From Paenibacillus oralis (GTDB taxonomy: Bacteria > Bacillota > Bacilli > Paenibacillales > Paenibacillaceae): DNA of 64,000 bases. The DNA lies in the NCBI RefSeq assembly GCF_003863965.1, contig NZ_RRCN01000001.1, positions 6,817,071 to 6,881,070 on the forward strand, given 5' to 3'. Positions 7,014 through 15,074 of the stretch are shown here, piece after piece (the stretch's first letter is position 1; the number at the start of each line of letters is the position of its first letter). Under the pieces are notes generated by a model. That model had not been told where the DNA came from, searched no databases, and saw only the letters and a program-made list of their open reading frames with translations. The position numbers and the translations under genes are program-made.

Positions 7014-8387
7014 TTAATTCGTTGTCACCTTTACTTTATAAGGGTACGTAATGCCATCCTGATTAATATCAAGATATTGAATATTGTCAGGAGTTGCGGA
7101 AACTACTAAATAAACCGCTTTTTCATCGCCTTGCAGACGGACGGTGTTTTGACCGTTATTCCACATCGTAGAATATCTGGTATCTCCCGCATGCGTTACG
7201 GTAACAATGCTGGCTCTCCAATCGGCGCCTCTCGCTGTGCTCGTACCTTGGAAATCAACCGTGACGGAAGTTTTGCTTAAATCGATATTCAAAGGAACAA
7301 TGTTATAGCCCGTCTGTTGCGGAGCTTTGCTGGCAGGCACAGTCATCCAGCCATCGCTTTGTTTTTCCAAGGTCGTATAAATCTTTTCATAATTGCCGCG
7401 GGTTCTCAAAAGATCATCCAAATAATCCAAATAATATTCCTGACTCTTAAAGTCCATCGTTACCATTCTTCTCGCCATTCCGCCCAGGATTTCTTTAATA
7501 GAAACGCCTGTTACCTTTTCCATGGATGCAAAATAGGTAGAGTCCTCTTGACCGTAAGTTAATAAATTTAGCAATGTTTGATGGCCAAGTCCGCCGAGGT
7601 TGTCCGGATTTTCGTTAATGTACAGGAAAATAGGCCAAGCATCGTACCAATTCTTGACGTGCGGGAAATGGGATTCCGAGTTCAGGACATAGGGGGCGAA
7701 AAAGTCAGAGGTTGGGCCGTACACCCTGCCGCCATAACTATAATAATCACTGCCTAAATATTCATTGCGCAGGAAGTTGGCAATCGCTTCATTCCACGCA
7801 TAAGGGACAACCCCTCCGTTGTGGAAAACAAAGACGTGCGCCAATTCATGAGGCACCACCCAGCTTGGCGGATCCACGCGCATGGCTCCCGGCATCATGA
7901 CAATGAAGCCAAACGAATCTTGGTCAACAGACATATAAGCCCAATCATTAGAAATTTTATCCAGCCCAGTTTCCGCAATATAAATGTTTGTTTTATATTT
8001 TCCGGTTATCCATGGATTTTGAGAACTTCCGATATCCCCTAAGCCAATCTGATCAATGTAAAATGAACGAATAGTTTCCAGATTTGCCAAATTGCCCTCG
8101 GCAAATTGCCGATTTACGGTTCCGGTTGTATCCCTGTTGCCCCAAATAATCTGAAAATGCTCGGAGGTCGCGCGATTTACAGAAGAATCGGATAAAGAAT
8201 AAAAAGCGTCTCTCGCCTTGTAATCGCTTGCAAAAACTTCGCTTTCTGTGCTTTCTGTAGTTGCATCACTTTCTGCCCCTGCTGCATTTGCCATTTTGAC
8301 AGCGCCGAATAAATCGCTTGCAGTCCCATAACCTGTTGCACTCAATGATAATAAAACCATTAACAAACAACATAAAAGCCTTTTCAT
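7014..8387 (-). CDS. Secreted DUF6055-like protein with HExxH motif
   Basis: 457 residues with a signal peptide (MKRLLCCLLMVLLSLSATG), then a long extracellular domain. Around residues 175-185 the motif VVPHELAHVFVFHNGG matches the HExxH zinc-binding signature, followed at about 20 residues by WNEAIANFLRNEYLG, whose Glu could be the third ligand as in gluzincins. The overall sequence (SEHFQIIWGN, YIDQIGLG, NIYIAETGL) resembles the secreted DUF6055 family and peptidase MA-like proteins. A beta-rich C-terminal domain of about 100 residues ends the protein. A metalloprotease role is inferred from the motif. The ATG at 8387 has GGGAGGAG eight bases upstream; the frame could be read from a GTG at 8396 but that covers the ribosome binding site. 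Confidence 0.8.
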   Translation of the reverse strand: MKRLLCCLLMVLLSLSATGYGTASDLFGAVKMANAAGAESDATTESTESEVFASDYKARDAFYSLSDSSVNRATSEHFQIIWGNRDTTGTVNRQFAEGNLANLETIRSFYIDQIGLGDIGSSQNPWITGKYKTNIYIAETGLDKISNDWAYMSVDQDSFGFIVMMPGAMRVDPPSWVVPHELAHVFVFHNGGVVPYAWNEAIANFLRNEYLGSDYYSYGGRVYGPTSDFFAPYVLNSESHFPHVKNWYDAWPIFLYINENPDNLGGLGHQTLLNLLTYGQEDSTYFASMEKVTGVSIKEILGGMARRMVTMDFKSQEYYLDYLDDLLRTRGNYEKIYTTLEKQSDGWMTVPASKAPQQTGYNIVPLNIDLSKTSVTVDFQGTSTARGADWRASIVTVTHAGDTRYSTMWNNGQNTVRLQGDEKAVYLVVSATPDNIQYLDINQDGITYPYKVKVTTN

Positions 8388-8574
8388 AATTAACACTCCT
8401 CCCTAAATAAAATAATTAGTAGTTTCTCCTATATATTAACATATTAATTGGTATTTTATAGTTGTTTTTCATATAATGCATCAAATTACCCATAACATTC
8501 TGCACATTTTTCAACCACAGGGTTGGTGTCGTTCCGCTCGGAAGAGCGCAGACATATCCTTTCAAAGAAGCTGC

Positions 8575-8583
8575 CATATGATA
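8575..8583 (+). promoter_or_regulatory. Possible sigma-K type -10 element
   Basis: CATATGATA matches the CATAnnnTA -10 consensus of late mother-cell sporulation promoters and lies 35 bases before the collagen-like gene, as expected for a spore-surface protein. I do not see a well-spaced -35 AC element, so this is a weak call. Confidence 0.25.
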
Positions 8584-8617
8584 GTCTCCAAAACCTATCA
8601 TCGAAAGGAGGCACACG

Positions 8618-10168
8618 ATGCCCATTCTAAATATTGTGGGAAACGGCGGATTTGAAACCGGCACCTTAACTCCCTGGGTGACTTCCAACGCGAGCATCAC
8701 CGGCATGTTTTCGCATTCCGGAACCTATTCGGCCAGGTTGCAAGGAGGAACAACCACCTCTTTCATCTCCCAATTCGTACCTGCGGTCGCCGGGGAATCG
8801 TATGAGGTGTTGCTATCCCTCGCCAAAGTTCAAAATCTGCCGGCCGCCACGGTAACGGTTCAGCTGACCTATTTCGATAGTTTCTTTAACAACTTGGGAA
8901 CCAGCCTATTCGTGACCGTTCCGGCGGACCGAATTCCCGCTGGAGAAAACGAAACTTGGCTGGAAATTTATCAGACGACAGGTCCGGCTCCCTTCGGGAC
9001 CACCCAGGCTTTTTTGCTGATCAACAATCTTCCCCAGGCGGGGACGGCTGATATTTTGGTTGACGATGTCGCGGTTTTGGCCGTCAGCGGTGGACCATGG
9101 GGTCCAACTGGGGCTACTGGTCCAACAGGTCCCGCAGGTCCCGCAGGTCCGACGGGAGCAACAGGGGCCACTGGGGCGACGGGTCTCACGGGGGCTACCG
9201 GTACGACCGGCGCGACGGGGGCTACGGGAGAAACCGGTGCTACTGGCGCAACGGGCGGAACCGGAGCAACCGGTGCGACGGGGGCCACTGGCGCCACTGG
9301 GGCGACCGGCGCAACTGGTGCAACAGGGGAAACCGGCCCGGCCGGCGGAGCGACGGGAGCAACTGGCGCGACGGGGGCCACCGGGCCTGCGGGGCCAACC
9401 GGGCCGACCGGTGCTACAGGCGAGACTGGGGCCACAGGACCGACCGGGCCGACGGGTTCCGTTGAGCCGAATCCGTTCGAAGTTTACGTCCTGGCCGGAG
9501 CGACGGGAGGAAACGGAACACAAGGCAACCCGTTCGGTACGATTCAGCAAGGCGTGGCTGCCGTGCTGCCGACCGGAACCGTGCATGTGCTTGGCGGAAC
9601 CTATCCGCTGACCACGCAGATTGCGCTCAACAAAACCGGCATTACGCTGAAAGGGTACCCGAATACTATGATCGTGCTGCAGGCGGCGGTCATTCCGTTT
9701 TTGATCGGGGCCAGCGGCATTACCGTCGACGGACTGACGATCACCAGCGACGTGCCGTATCCCGTGGAATTCATCCAGCTTGCCGGCATCAATCACAAGC
9801 TGGTCAACAACGTAATCTTCGGGCCGCCGCAGGCGGGGCCGTCAACGGACTGGGTGGTGAACCGCGGATTCGTCACGCAATCCAATGTTCAAAATTTACT
9901 CGTTCAGAACAATATTTTTTATTCGCTCAGGCAGCCCGCTTACTTGAACCCGAATTCAACGGGGCACATCGTAAACAACACGGTCTACAATACCCGCGGG
10001 TTCGTTGTGGATCGCGCGATATTCGTATTTTCCGGCAACTCGTGGGGAATTCCCGAAAATGCGGTGGACATCGCGCTGCTTGCCGGAACGCCGGCGGGCG
10101 CTCCTTATGATCCTACGACGGCGCTCTCGGAAAACAACAGTTTGGCTTCGATCAGCGATCAACGATAG
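8618..10168 (+). CDS. Collagen-like surface protein with beta-helix C-terminus
   Basis: 516 residues in three parts. The N-terminal 150 residues (NGGFETGTLTPWVTSNASIT) look like the NTTRR-F1-type jelly-roll domain that precedes tandem repeats in Paenibacillus. Residues about 161-281 are a Gly-X-Y collagen-like tract dominated by GAT, GPT and GET triplets, rich in threonines that are usual O-glycosylation sites. The C-terminal 230 residues (NGTQGNPFGTIQQGVAAV, IALNKTGITLKGYPN, NNVIFG) form a right-handed beta-helix like that of pectate-lyase-fold proteins. No classical signal peptide is present, as in BclA-type exosporium proteins. A strong AAAGGAGG precedes the ATG. The GT2 gene downstream probably glycosylates it; this and a spore-surface location are inferences. 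Confidence 0.88.
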   Translation: MPILNIVGNGGFETGTLTPWVTSNASITGMFSHSGTYSARLQGGTTTSFISQFVPAVAGESYEVLLSLAKVQNLPAATVTVQLTYFDSFFNNLGTSLFVTVPADRIPAGENETWLEIYQTTGPAPFGTTQAFLLINNLPQAGTADILVDDVAVLAVSGGPWGPTGATGPTGPAGPAGPTGATGATGATGLTGATGTTGATGATGETGATGATGGTGATGATGATGATGATGATGATGETGPAGGATGATGATGATGPAGPTGPTGATGETGATGPTGPTGSVEPNPFEVYVLAGATGGNGTQGNPFGTIQQGVAAVLPTGTVHVLGGTYPLTTQIALNKTGITLKGYPNTMIVLQAAVIPFLIGASGITVDGLTITSDVPYPVEFIQLAGINHKLVNNVIFGPPQAGPSTDWVVNRGFVTQSNVQNLLVQNNIFYSLRQPAYLNPNSTGHIVNNTVYNTRGFVVDRAIFVFSGNSWGIPENAVDIALLAGTPAGAPYDPTTALSENNSLASISDQR

Positions 10169-10265
10169 TCTGAGCATCGCAAGGCAGATTAGCCGAACGC
10201 TGCTCGCATCTAACGATGCTCGACCGCCGGCTAAGATGAACGGATTCTACGATCAGCGAGAAAAG

Positions 10266-10305
10266 GGCAAGAACCCCCTTTTAAAGGCGGGTTTTTGCCG
10301 TTTTG
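10266..10305 (+). terminator. Rho-independent terminator
   Basis: GGCAAGAACCC (10266-10276) pairs with GGGTTTTTGCC (10289-10299), one mismatch, followed by a short T-run. It separates the collagen-like gene from the glycosyltransferase gene. Confidence 0.7.
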
Positions 10306-10362
10306 CTCCAAAAAGAACAGCTTCGTTATGCGATACAGGTTTACTACCGACAGGAGGCCATT

Positions 10363-11472
10363 ATGATCACGATCAGCTTGTGCATGATTGTTCGCGATGA
10401 AGAACATAACTTACCGAATTGTCTGGCGTCGGTGCAAGGAATTGCCGACGAAATCGTCATCGTCGATACGGGATCCGTTGACCGCACGAAAGAAATAGCC
10501 AAAGATGCGGGCGCAGCGGTTTATGATTTCGTTTGGACCGACAATTTTTCCGCCGCCCGGAACTACTCCTTCAGCAAAGCTACGCAGGAGTACATTTTAT
10601 GGCTGGATGCGGATGATCTGATTCTGGAAGAAGACCGGAAACGGTTTAAACAATTGAAAACGACGCTCTCTCCCCAGTTTAATACGGTGACCATGCCCTA
10701 CAACCTGGCTTTCGACAACGAAGGCCAAGTCGTGTTCACGCTGCGGCGCAACCGCCTCGTCCGGAGGGACTGCGGTTTCGAGTGGATCGGACACGTTCAT
10801 GAATATTTGGCGGTTTGGGGAACGTTTTACTGCAGCGGCGTGTGCATCACCCATGGAAAAACCAAACCCCACACCGACCGCAACCTGCGGATTTACCGCA
10901 AATTGGCCAGCGAAGGTGCCGTATTTTCCCCGCGGGATCTTTATTATTACGCCAACGAATTGCGGGATCATGGCTTTTATGGTGAAGCGTGCCGCCACTA
11001 CGAGCAGTTTTTGCATACGGGTCAGGGTTGGGCCCACGACAACTACCAGGCCTGCTTGAAGCTGGCCGACTGTTACGAGCGTCTCGGGAACGAAGAACGG
11101 GCGTTTCGTTCTCTCTGCAGAACGCTGCAGTATGATAAGCCGCAAGCGGAATTTTGCTACCGGATGGGGCTGCATCTTTTTGCCAAACAACGTTACGATC
11201 AGGCCATTTACTGGTATAAACAGGCGATTTATTTGCCGGAGTCCGCCGAATCCATGGGACTTAGAAACACGGCGGTTTCGACCTGGATGCCTCATCTGCA
11301 GCTGGCGCTTTGTTACGACCGGAAGGGAGACTACCGCAAAGGAAACTATCATAACGAGCTGGCCTTGCATTACAATCCTTCGCATCCGAGCATGCTGTAT
11401 AACCGCAATTATTTTAAAAGCGTATTGGGGGCACAGAATGCGGAATTTAACCGCGAAAAGAAAAACCTATAA
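10363..11472 (+). CDS. GT2 glycosyltransferase with TPR tail
   Basis: 369 residues. The N-terminal 200 residues are a GT-A fold: ITISLCMIVRDEEHNL, DEIVIVDTGSVDRT, FVWTDNFSAARNYS and the metal-binding WLDADD. The remaining part has TPR-like repeats (YYYANELRDHGFYGEACRHY, ACLKLADCYERLGNEERAF, YRMGLHLFAKQRYDQAIYWY, LALCYDRKGDYRKGNYHNEL). This architecture is that of SunS-like peptide glycosyltransferases and of enzymes next to collagen-like genes in Bacillales. It most likely transfers a sugar to the Thr-rich tract of the protein encoded upstream. The ATG at 10363 is chosen because AGGAGG sits seven bases before it; an upstream ATG at 10303 has no such site. Confidence 0.9.
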   Translation: MITISLCMIVRDEEHNLPNCLASVQGIADEIVIVDTGSVDRTKEIAKDAGAAVYDFVWTDNFSAARNYSFSKATQEYILWLDADDLILEEDRKRFKQLKTTLSPQFNTVTMPYNLAFDNEGQVVFTLRRNRLVRRDCGFEWIGHVHEYLAVWGTFYCSGVCITHGKTKPHTDRNLRIYRKLASEGAVFSPRDLYYYANELRDHGFYGEACRHYEQFLHTGQGWAHDNYQACLKLADCYERLGNEERAFRSLCRTLQYDKPQAEFCYRMGLHLFAKQRYDQAIYWYKQAIYLPESAESMGLRNTAVSTWMPHLQLALCYDRKGDYRKGNYHNELALHYNPSHPSMLYNRNYFKSVLGAQNAEFNREKKNL

Positions 11473-11506
11473 AAACGAGGCAGCCTGAGAAACTCACTCC
11501 AGCGCA

Positions 11507-11727
11507 AAACATAAGGGCAAAAAAGGGCGTTATTCCGGAGAAATCAGACACTTTGGAAGAAATAGAGGTAATTCATGTCGTTATTTTCCCCGGTCGCAGG
11601 GAAATACCCTCGTTCTGGATCATTCACAGGAAAATAAGGACAAAAAATGCCGCTAATGGGGATGAACGTGTCTGGCTCCGAATAATAAGTACATAAAGTG
11701 TCGCTATTTTGACGGCCTGGGTTTAGA
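11507..11727 (+). repeat. Dispersed intergenic repeat, copy A
   Basis: A non-coding block containing AACATAAGGGCAAAAAAGGG, GAAATAGAGGTAATTCATG, and near the end CATAAAGTGTCGCTATTTT. The same order of motifs recurs at 28083-28299 (same strand) and, inverted, at 22122-22311. It is roughly two-thirds identical by eye. The rest of the 11473-11859 gap shows a short plus-frame stretch (FQFGPKKDLGDHILKILDLV, about 11770-11840) that may be a gene remnant. Confidence 0.65.
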
Positions 11728-11859
11728 CGACGGTTCGTCGTTCCAGTAGCCAGCTGTGTCGAGCACCGATTTCCAGTTTGGGCCTAAAAAAGACCTTGGG
11801 GATCATATCCTCAAGATCTTAGACTTAGTGAAAAATAACATGAAAGAAGAATCCCTGTT

Positions 11860-13217
11860 GGGTCTGTCAAGAATTTTGTGTAAACGAATGTAGAGGGTGA
11901 TGCTTAGAGGGGGACTCCGCCCCCCTACCTCAAGTGCTGACCCACGCGATCAGGGAAGAAAACCGAAAACTGTAGCAGCATTTGTCCCCAGTTCTGAACA
12001 CGGCCCGTCCATTTCCGTACAACGTCCATTGTGGATAAATACAGCATTTTAAGGAGAGCCTCGTCGCTCGGAAAGATGCTTTTGCCTTTCGTCACTTTGC
12101 GCAGTTGACGGTGATAACTCTCGATCATGTTCGTGGTGTAGATCAACTTGCGAATTTCCGGCGGGTACTTGAAGAATGTAGCGAGCTCGCTCCAGTTGTT
12201 GCGCCAAGAACGGACGATCAGTGGATACTTTTTGCCCCACTCCTCCTCAAAGCGATCTAGCTCCACAAGCGCCGCTTCTTCGGTTGCTGCTTTGTAGATC
12301 GGCTTCAGATCGGCCGTCACCTTCTTCAAGTCCTTGTAGGACACGTAGCGCGTTGAATTACGGATTTGATGGATGATGCACTTCTGAATCTCTGTAGCGG
12401 GATAACAAGCGCTTATCGCTTGCGAGAAACCGGTTAGATTATCGACACACGTAATGAGAATGTCTTGTACGCCGCGGTTTTTTAACTCGTTCAAGACATT
12501 GAGCCAGAACTTGGCCGACTCGTTTTCGCCAATCCACATGCCTAGGACGTCTTTATTCCCGTCCAGATCGATGCCGATGACCATGTAAGCCGCCTTGTTG
12601 ACAATAGCTCCGTCTTGCTTCACTTTGAAATGAATGGCGTCGAGAAAAACAACGGCATATACGCTCTGTAGCGGCCGATTTTGCCATTCCTTAACCATAG
12701 GGATAACCTTGTTCGTCACGTTCGAGATCAGTGTCGGGGAGACTTCGATGCCATACAACTGCTGTAGATGATCTTGAATTTCACGCGTGCTGACGCCCTT
12801 CGCGTAAAGCGCAATGATCTGTTCCTCAATGCCTGTGACATTGGACTGATGCTTCTTCACCACAAGCGGTTCAAACTCGCCCAAGCGATCACGGGGTACG
12901 ATTATTTCTTGCTCACCATACTCACTGACGACAGTTTTCTTGCTTTTGCCATTACGGCTGTTTGACGTCGCTTTCGCCGTGATGTCGTGCTTGGCATAGC
13001 CCAGATGTGTTTCCATCTCCGCTTCGAGCATCTCCTGGATTGTTTCTGCAAACAGGTTCTTTAATGCGTTTTGAGCATCCTGTGCCGTTACCAGATTATT
13101 CTCTTTAATGAAGTCGCGCAACTGTTGTTTCGTCCAAAGTCCCATGTATTCTCCCAACCTTTCTATTAGTTCCATTTTAATAGGTTTTGGAGTTTACACA
13201 AACTATTTTACAGACTC
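11860..13217 (-). mobile_element. IS256-family insertion sequence, complete
   Basis: The 1358-bp element is bounded by imperfect 26-bp inverted repeats: left GGGTCTGTCAAG... (11860-11885), right end, read inward, GAGTCTGTAAAA... (13217-13192), about 20 of 26 identical and both finishing in TTTGTGTAAAC. An 8-bp direct repeat TCCCTGTT flanks it at 11852-11859 and 13218-13225, the target duplication expected for this family. It carries one full-length transposase and therefore looks recently inserted and possibly active. It landed in the last codons of the 13203-13526 gene. Confidence 0.93.
11925..13145 (-). CDS. IS256-family (MULE-type) transposase
   Basis: A 406-residue DDE transposase. The N-terminal helical region (NLVTAQDAQNALKNLFAETI, MLEAEMETHLGY) is followed by YAKGVSTREIQDHL. 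The catalytic domain shows the first Asp in VVFLDAIHFKV, the second in ILITCVDNLTGF near CIIHQIRNSTRYV, and the Glu in TTNMIESYHRQLRK. Length and motifs are those of intact IS256 members. The ATG at 13145 has GGGAG just before it; the frame can be extended to an ATG at 13175. It cuts and copies the element described here. Confidence 0.95.
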   Translation of the reverse strand: MGLWTKQQLRDFIKENNLVTAQDAQNALKNLFAETIQEMLEAEMETHLGYAKHDITAKATSNSRNGKSKKTVVSEYGEQEIIVPRDRLGEFEPLVVKKHQSNVTGIEEQIIALYAKGVSTREIQDHLQQLYGIEVSPTLISNVTNKVIPMVKEWQNRPLQSVYAVVFLDAIHFKVKQDGAIVNKAAYMVIGIDLDGNKDVLGMWIGENESAKFWLNVLNELKNRGVQDILITCVDNLTGFSQAISACYPATEIQKCIIHQIRNSTRYVSYKDLKKVTADLKPIYKAATEEAALVELDRFEEEWGKKYPLIVRSWRNNWSELATFFKYPPEIRKLIYTTNMIESYHRQLRKVTKGKSIFPSDEALLKMLYLSTMDVVRKWTGRVQNWGQMLLQFSVFFPDRVGQHLR

Positions 13218-13526
13218 TCCCTGTTTGCTATCCATTGAAGATAACAGGTAATATTCAAAGGAATCTTCTTTATCTTCCCTTACATAGAAAGTCGATTTAT
13301 ATTCAATAAATTTCACTAAAGAAGCAAAAATTGTTTTTGCTTCTTGTAAGCTAAACTCTTTTAGCTTAATCACAATTTTATATTGACCTTCTTCAGCATT
13401 ATACATAACTGAGGAATCTTCAATATTCTCTTGCCATGTCATAAAAAACTTTGCTTCTATCCAAATTCCTTTTTCACATTCTGTATTCAACGTTTTTGAT
13501 AGTTCCAACAAAACATCCTTAGTCAT
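13203..13526 (-). CDS. Immunity-like hypothetical protein, 3' end altered by IS insertion
   Basis: 107 residues, acidic and AT-rich, with a mixed alpha/beta pattern (MTKDVLLELSKTL, GIWIEAKFFMTWQ, YKIVIKLKEFSLQEAKTIF, YLLSSMDSKQG). I do not recognise a family; size, acidity and position are those of toxin-immunity proteins. The last residues ESVK and the stop are read from the IS256 end. Joining the flanks across the 8-bp target duplication restores the frame and gives ...KQGFFFHVIFH then stop, so only the final eight residues were replaced by four. Its ATG overlaps by eight bases the end of a short open frame (13519-13596) that resembles a toxin C-terminus. Confidence 0.65.
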   Translation of the reverse strand: MTKDVLLELSKTLNTECEKGIWIEAKFFMTWQENIEDSSVMYNAEEGQYKIVIKLKEFSLQEAKTIFASLVKFIEYKSTFYVREDKEDSFEYYLLSSMDSKQGESVK

Positions 13527-13596
13527 TCCATATCAACTCCACACCGGGCTCTTGCGGTTCAAAGTATTGCGGATATATAAATTTTATCGGCTTATT
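13519..13596 (-). pseudogene. Remnant of a gene end, possible toxin C-terminus
   Basis: The frame upstream of, and overlapping, the immunity-like gene encodes NKPIKFIYPQYFEP followed by QEPGVELIWND and TAA. It is closed off upstream by a stop at 13597-13599. Tail sequences of this kind end several polymorphic toxins, and overlap with the next ATG is the usual toxin-immunity layout. The body of the gene is missing. The assignment as toxin is a guess from context; the open frame is short enough to be chance. Confidence 0.35.
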
Positions 13597-13733
13597 TTAA
13601 TTTTCCCTGAATAGGAAAAATGTACCTTTGTAAAAAGTTGCACCTAAGCTCCAACCCCATTACCATGAAAACAAACGATGAATCAGGCTTGAGAGGCGTG
13701 TGGCCCTAGCCTGTAAGGGACGGTGAAGAAAGA

Positions 13734-15074
13734 ATGCGGAAAGAAGCTTGGCTTGGACCCTCCATTCAAATTGACCCGGCATTTGCCTATTACCGGGACC
13801 GCTCGGCGGACAGCGTGGCGCGGGAGCTAAAGCAGGCCGGATACCGTTCTATCCGGTATTTCGTTACGCGGGAGGACCGGGTGGACGGGAGGCTGGTGGA
13901 AGCGCTGAAGCGCCACGGCTTGTTCGTCTGGGCGATGACGCTGGGGAACGGCACATACGTCACCGACCATTTGCCGGCCGGCTGGGAGCGCTGGCGCATG
14001 GAGCTGCTGAAGCCGCCCAAGGACGGCTACACCCGCCTCTCCCCTCACAGCGAGGGGTACCTGGATTGGAAACGGCGCACCTTGGTCCGTCTCGTAGAAA
14101 AGCACCCGTTCGACGGGCTGGAAGTTGCCGAGGCGTATTTTCCGGAGTGGGACGGTCTGGCCACCGGAACGTACGGGGATGTCGGCCCGCTGGCTATAAC
14201 CGCATTCCGCTCCTACAGCGGAATGCTTCCGCCGGAATTCGTGCACCGCACCTCCCCGGCCTATTACAAAAAAGACCGGGCGCGTTACCTCGCGTGGGTC
14301 GAATTCCGCGTTCACGCGGTCAACCGGTTTCTCGCCCGGCTCGTGAACGGCCCCGGGGGCATCCGTGAAGCGCGGCCGGAGCTGCGCATCGCGACTTGGT
14401 CCATTGCCGTCGATGCGGGCCGGGACCCGGTCGGCGCCGTCCGCGAGCTGCAGGGCATCGACGCCGGGGAGATGATCGCGGCCGTTAGACCGGACCTGCA
14501 CGTGCTGCAGACCCACTGGCCCGACTGGATGCGCCAGCGTCTTCCGGCCGATTATGCCCGGCGTTACCACCCGTTCGCCGAACCGCTGCGCCGCCTGTAT
14601 CCGGAGCTGCCGCTCGCGCTGCAGACCGATATCGGCTCGCTGCGCCAAATGCGGCGAAGCGCGGCATGGACGCGGCGGTTCGCCGAAACGGCGGAATCGC
14701 TCGGCTACGCCTCCTGGACCGCCTACGAATATTCCATCGGCGGGTGGATGTATGAGGAGCCGCCGCGGGCGGTGAAGGCGAGCCGGCTCGAAAGGGAGGC
14801 CGTGCGCATCGATTTCAACAAGCGGATTGATAGCGCTTCGGCTGAGCGGACGGAGCATTACCGCTTCCGATCAACACAGGGGGAACAGATAACGCTCCCC
14901 GATTTGAGCACCGCTGCCGACGGCCAGTCGGTGACGCTGTATTCGGAGTTTTTTCCCGCGGAACCGTTCGCCGCAGACATTCGCGGGGTGCAGGATACGC
15001 CCGACCGCTGGCTTGTGACTGGCTGCCTTGCGAACCGGAGCGACTGCAGCATCGTCGTGCCCGGACTGCCCTAG
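13734..15074 (+). CDS. Hypothetical TIM-barrel-like protein, possibly glycosidase-related
   Basis: 446 residues, GC-rich, without signal peptide. Repeated strand-helix units suggest a TIM barrel: SVARELKQAGYRSIRYFV, VEALKRHGLFVWAMTLGN, HPFDGLEVAEAYFPEWDGL, PELRIATWSIAVDAG, RPDLHVLQTHWPDW, ELPLALQTDIGS, and GYASWTAYEYSIGGWMYEEP. Acidic residues at strand ends (EAYFPEWD, YEYS) would fit a glycoside hydrolase-like active site. The last 100 residues look like a beta domain. I do not recognise the family. No clear Shine-Dalgarno precedes 13734 (GGTGAAGAAAG only). The stop overlaps that of the convergent membrane-protein gene by four bases. Confidence 0.7.
   Translation: MRKEAWLGPSIQIDPAFAYYRDRSADSVARELKQAGYRSIRYFVTREDRVDGRLVEALKRHGLFVWAMTLGNGTYVTDHLPAGWERWRMELLKPPKDGYTRLSPHSEGYLDWKRRTLVRLVEKHPFDGLEVAEAYFPEWDGLATGTYGDVGPLAITAFRSYSGMLPPEFVHRTSPAYYKKDRARYLAWVEFRVHAVNRFLARLVNGPGGIREARPELRIATWSIAVDAGRDPVGAVRELQGIDAGEMIAAVRPDLHVLQTHWPDWMRQRLPADYARRYHPFAEPLRRLYPELPLALQTDIGSLRQMRRSAAWTRRFAETAESLGYASWTAYEYSIGGWMYEEPPRAVKASRLEREAVRIDFNKRIDSASAERTEHYRFRSTQGEQITLPDLSTAADGQSVTLYSEFFPAEPFAADIRGVQDTPDRWLVTGCLANRSDCSIVVPGLP

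Noticed and set aside
8906..9796. Long antisense frames over the collagen-like tract
   Set aside because: The low-complexity Gly-X-Thr codons leave all frames open; the translations are simple repeats or Arg/Cys-rich strings.
13680..13733. Riboswitch or T-box leader before the 13734 gene
   Set aside because: The GC-rich stretch GGCGTGTGGCCCTAGCC could form a small hairpin but matches no conserved riboswitch core I know.
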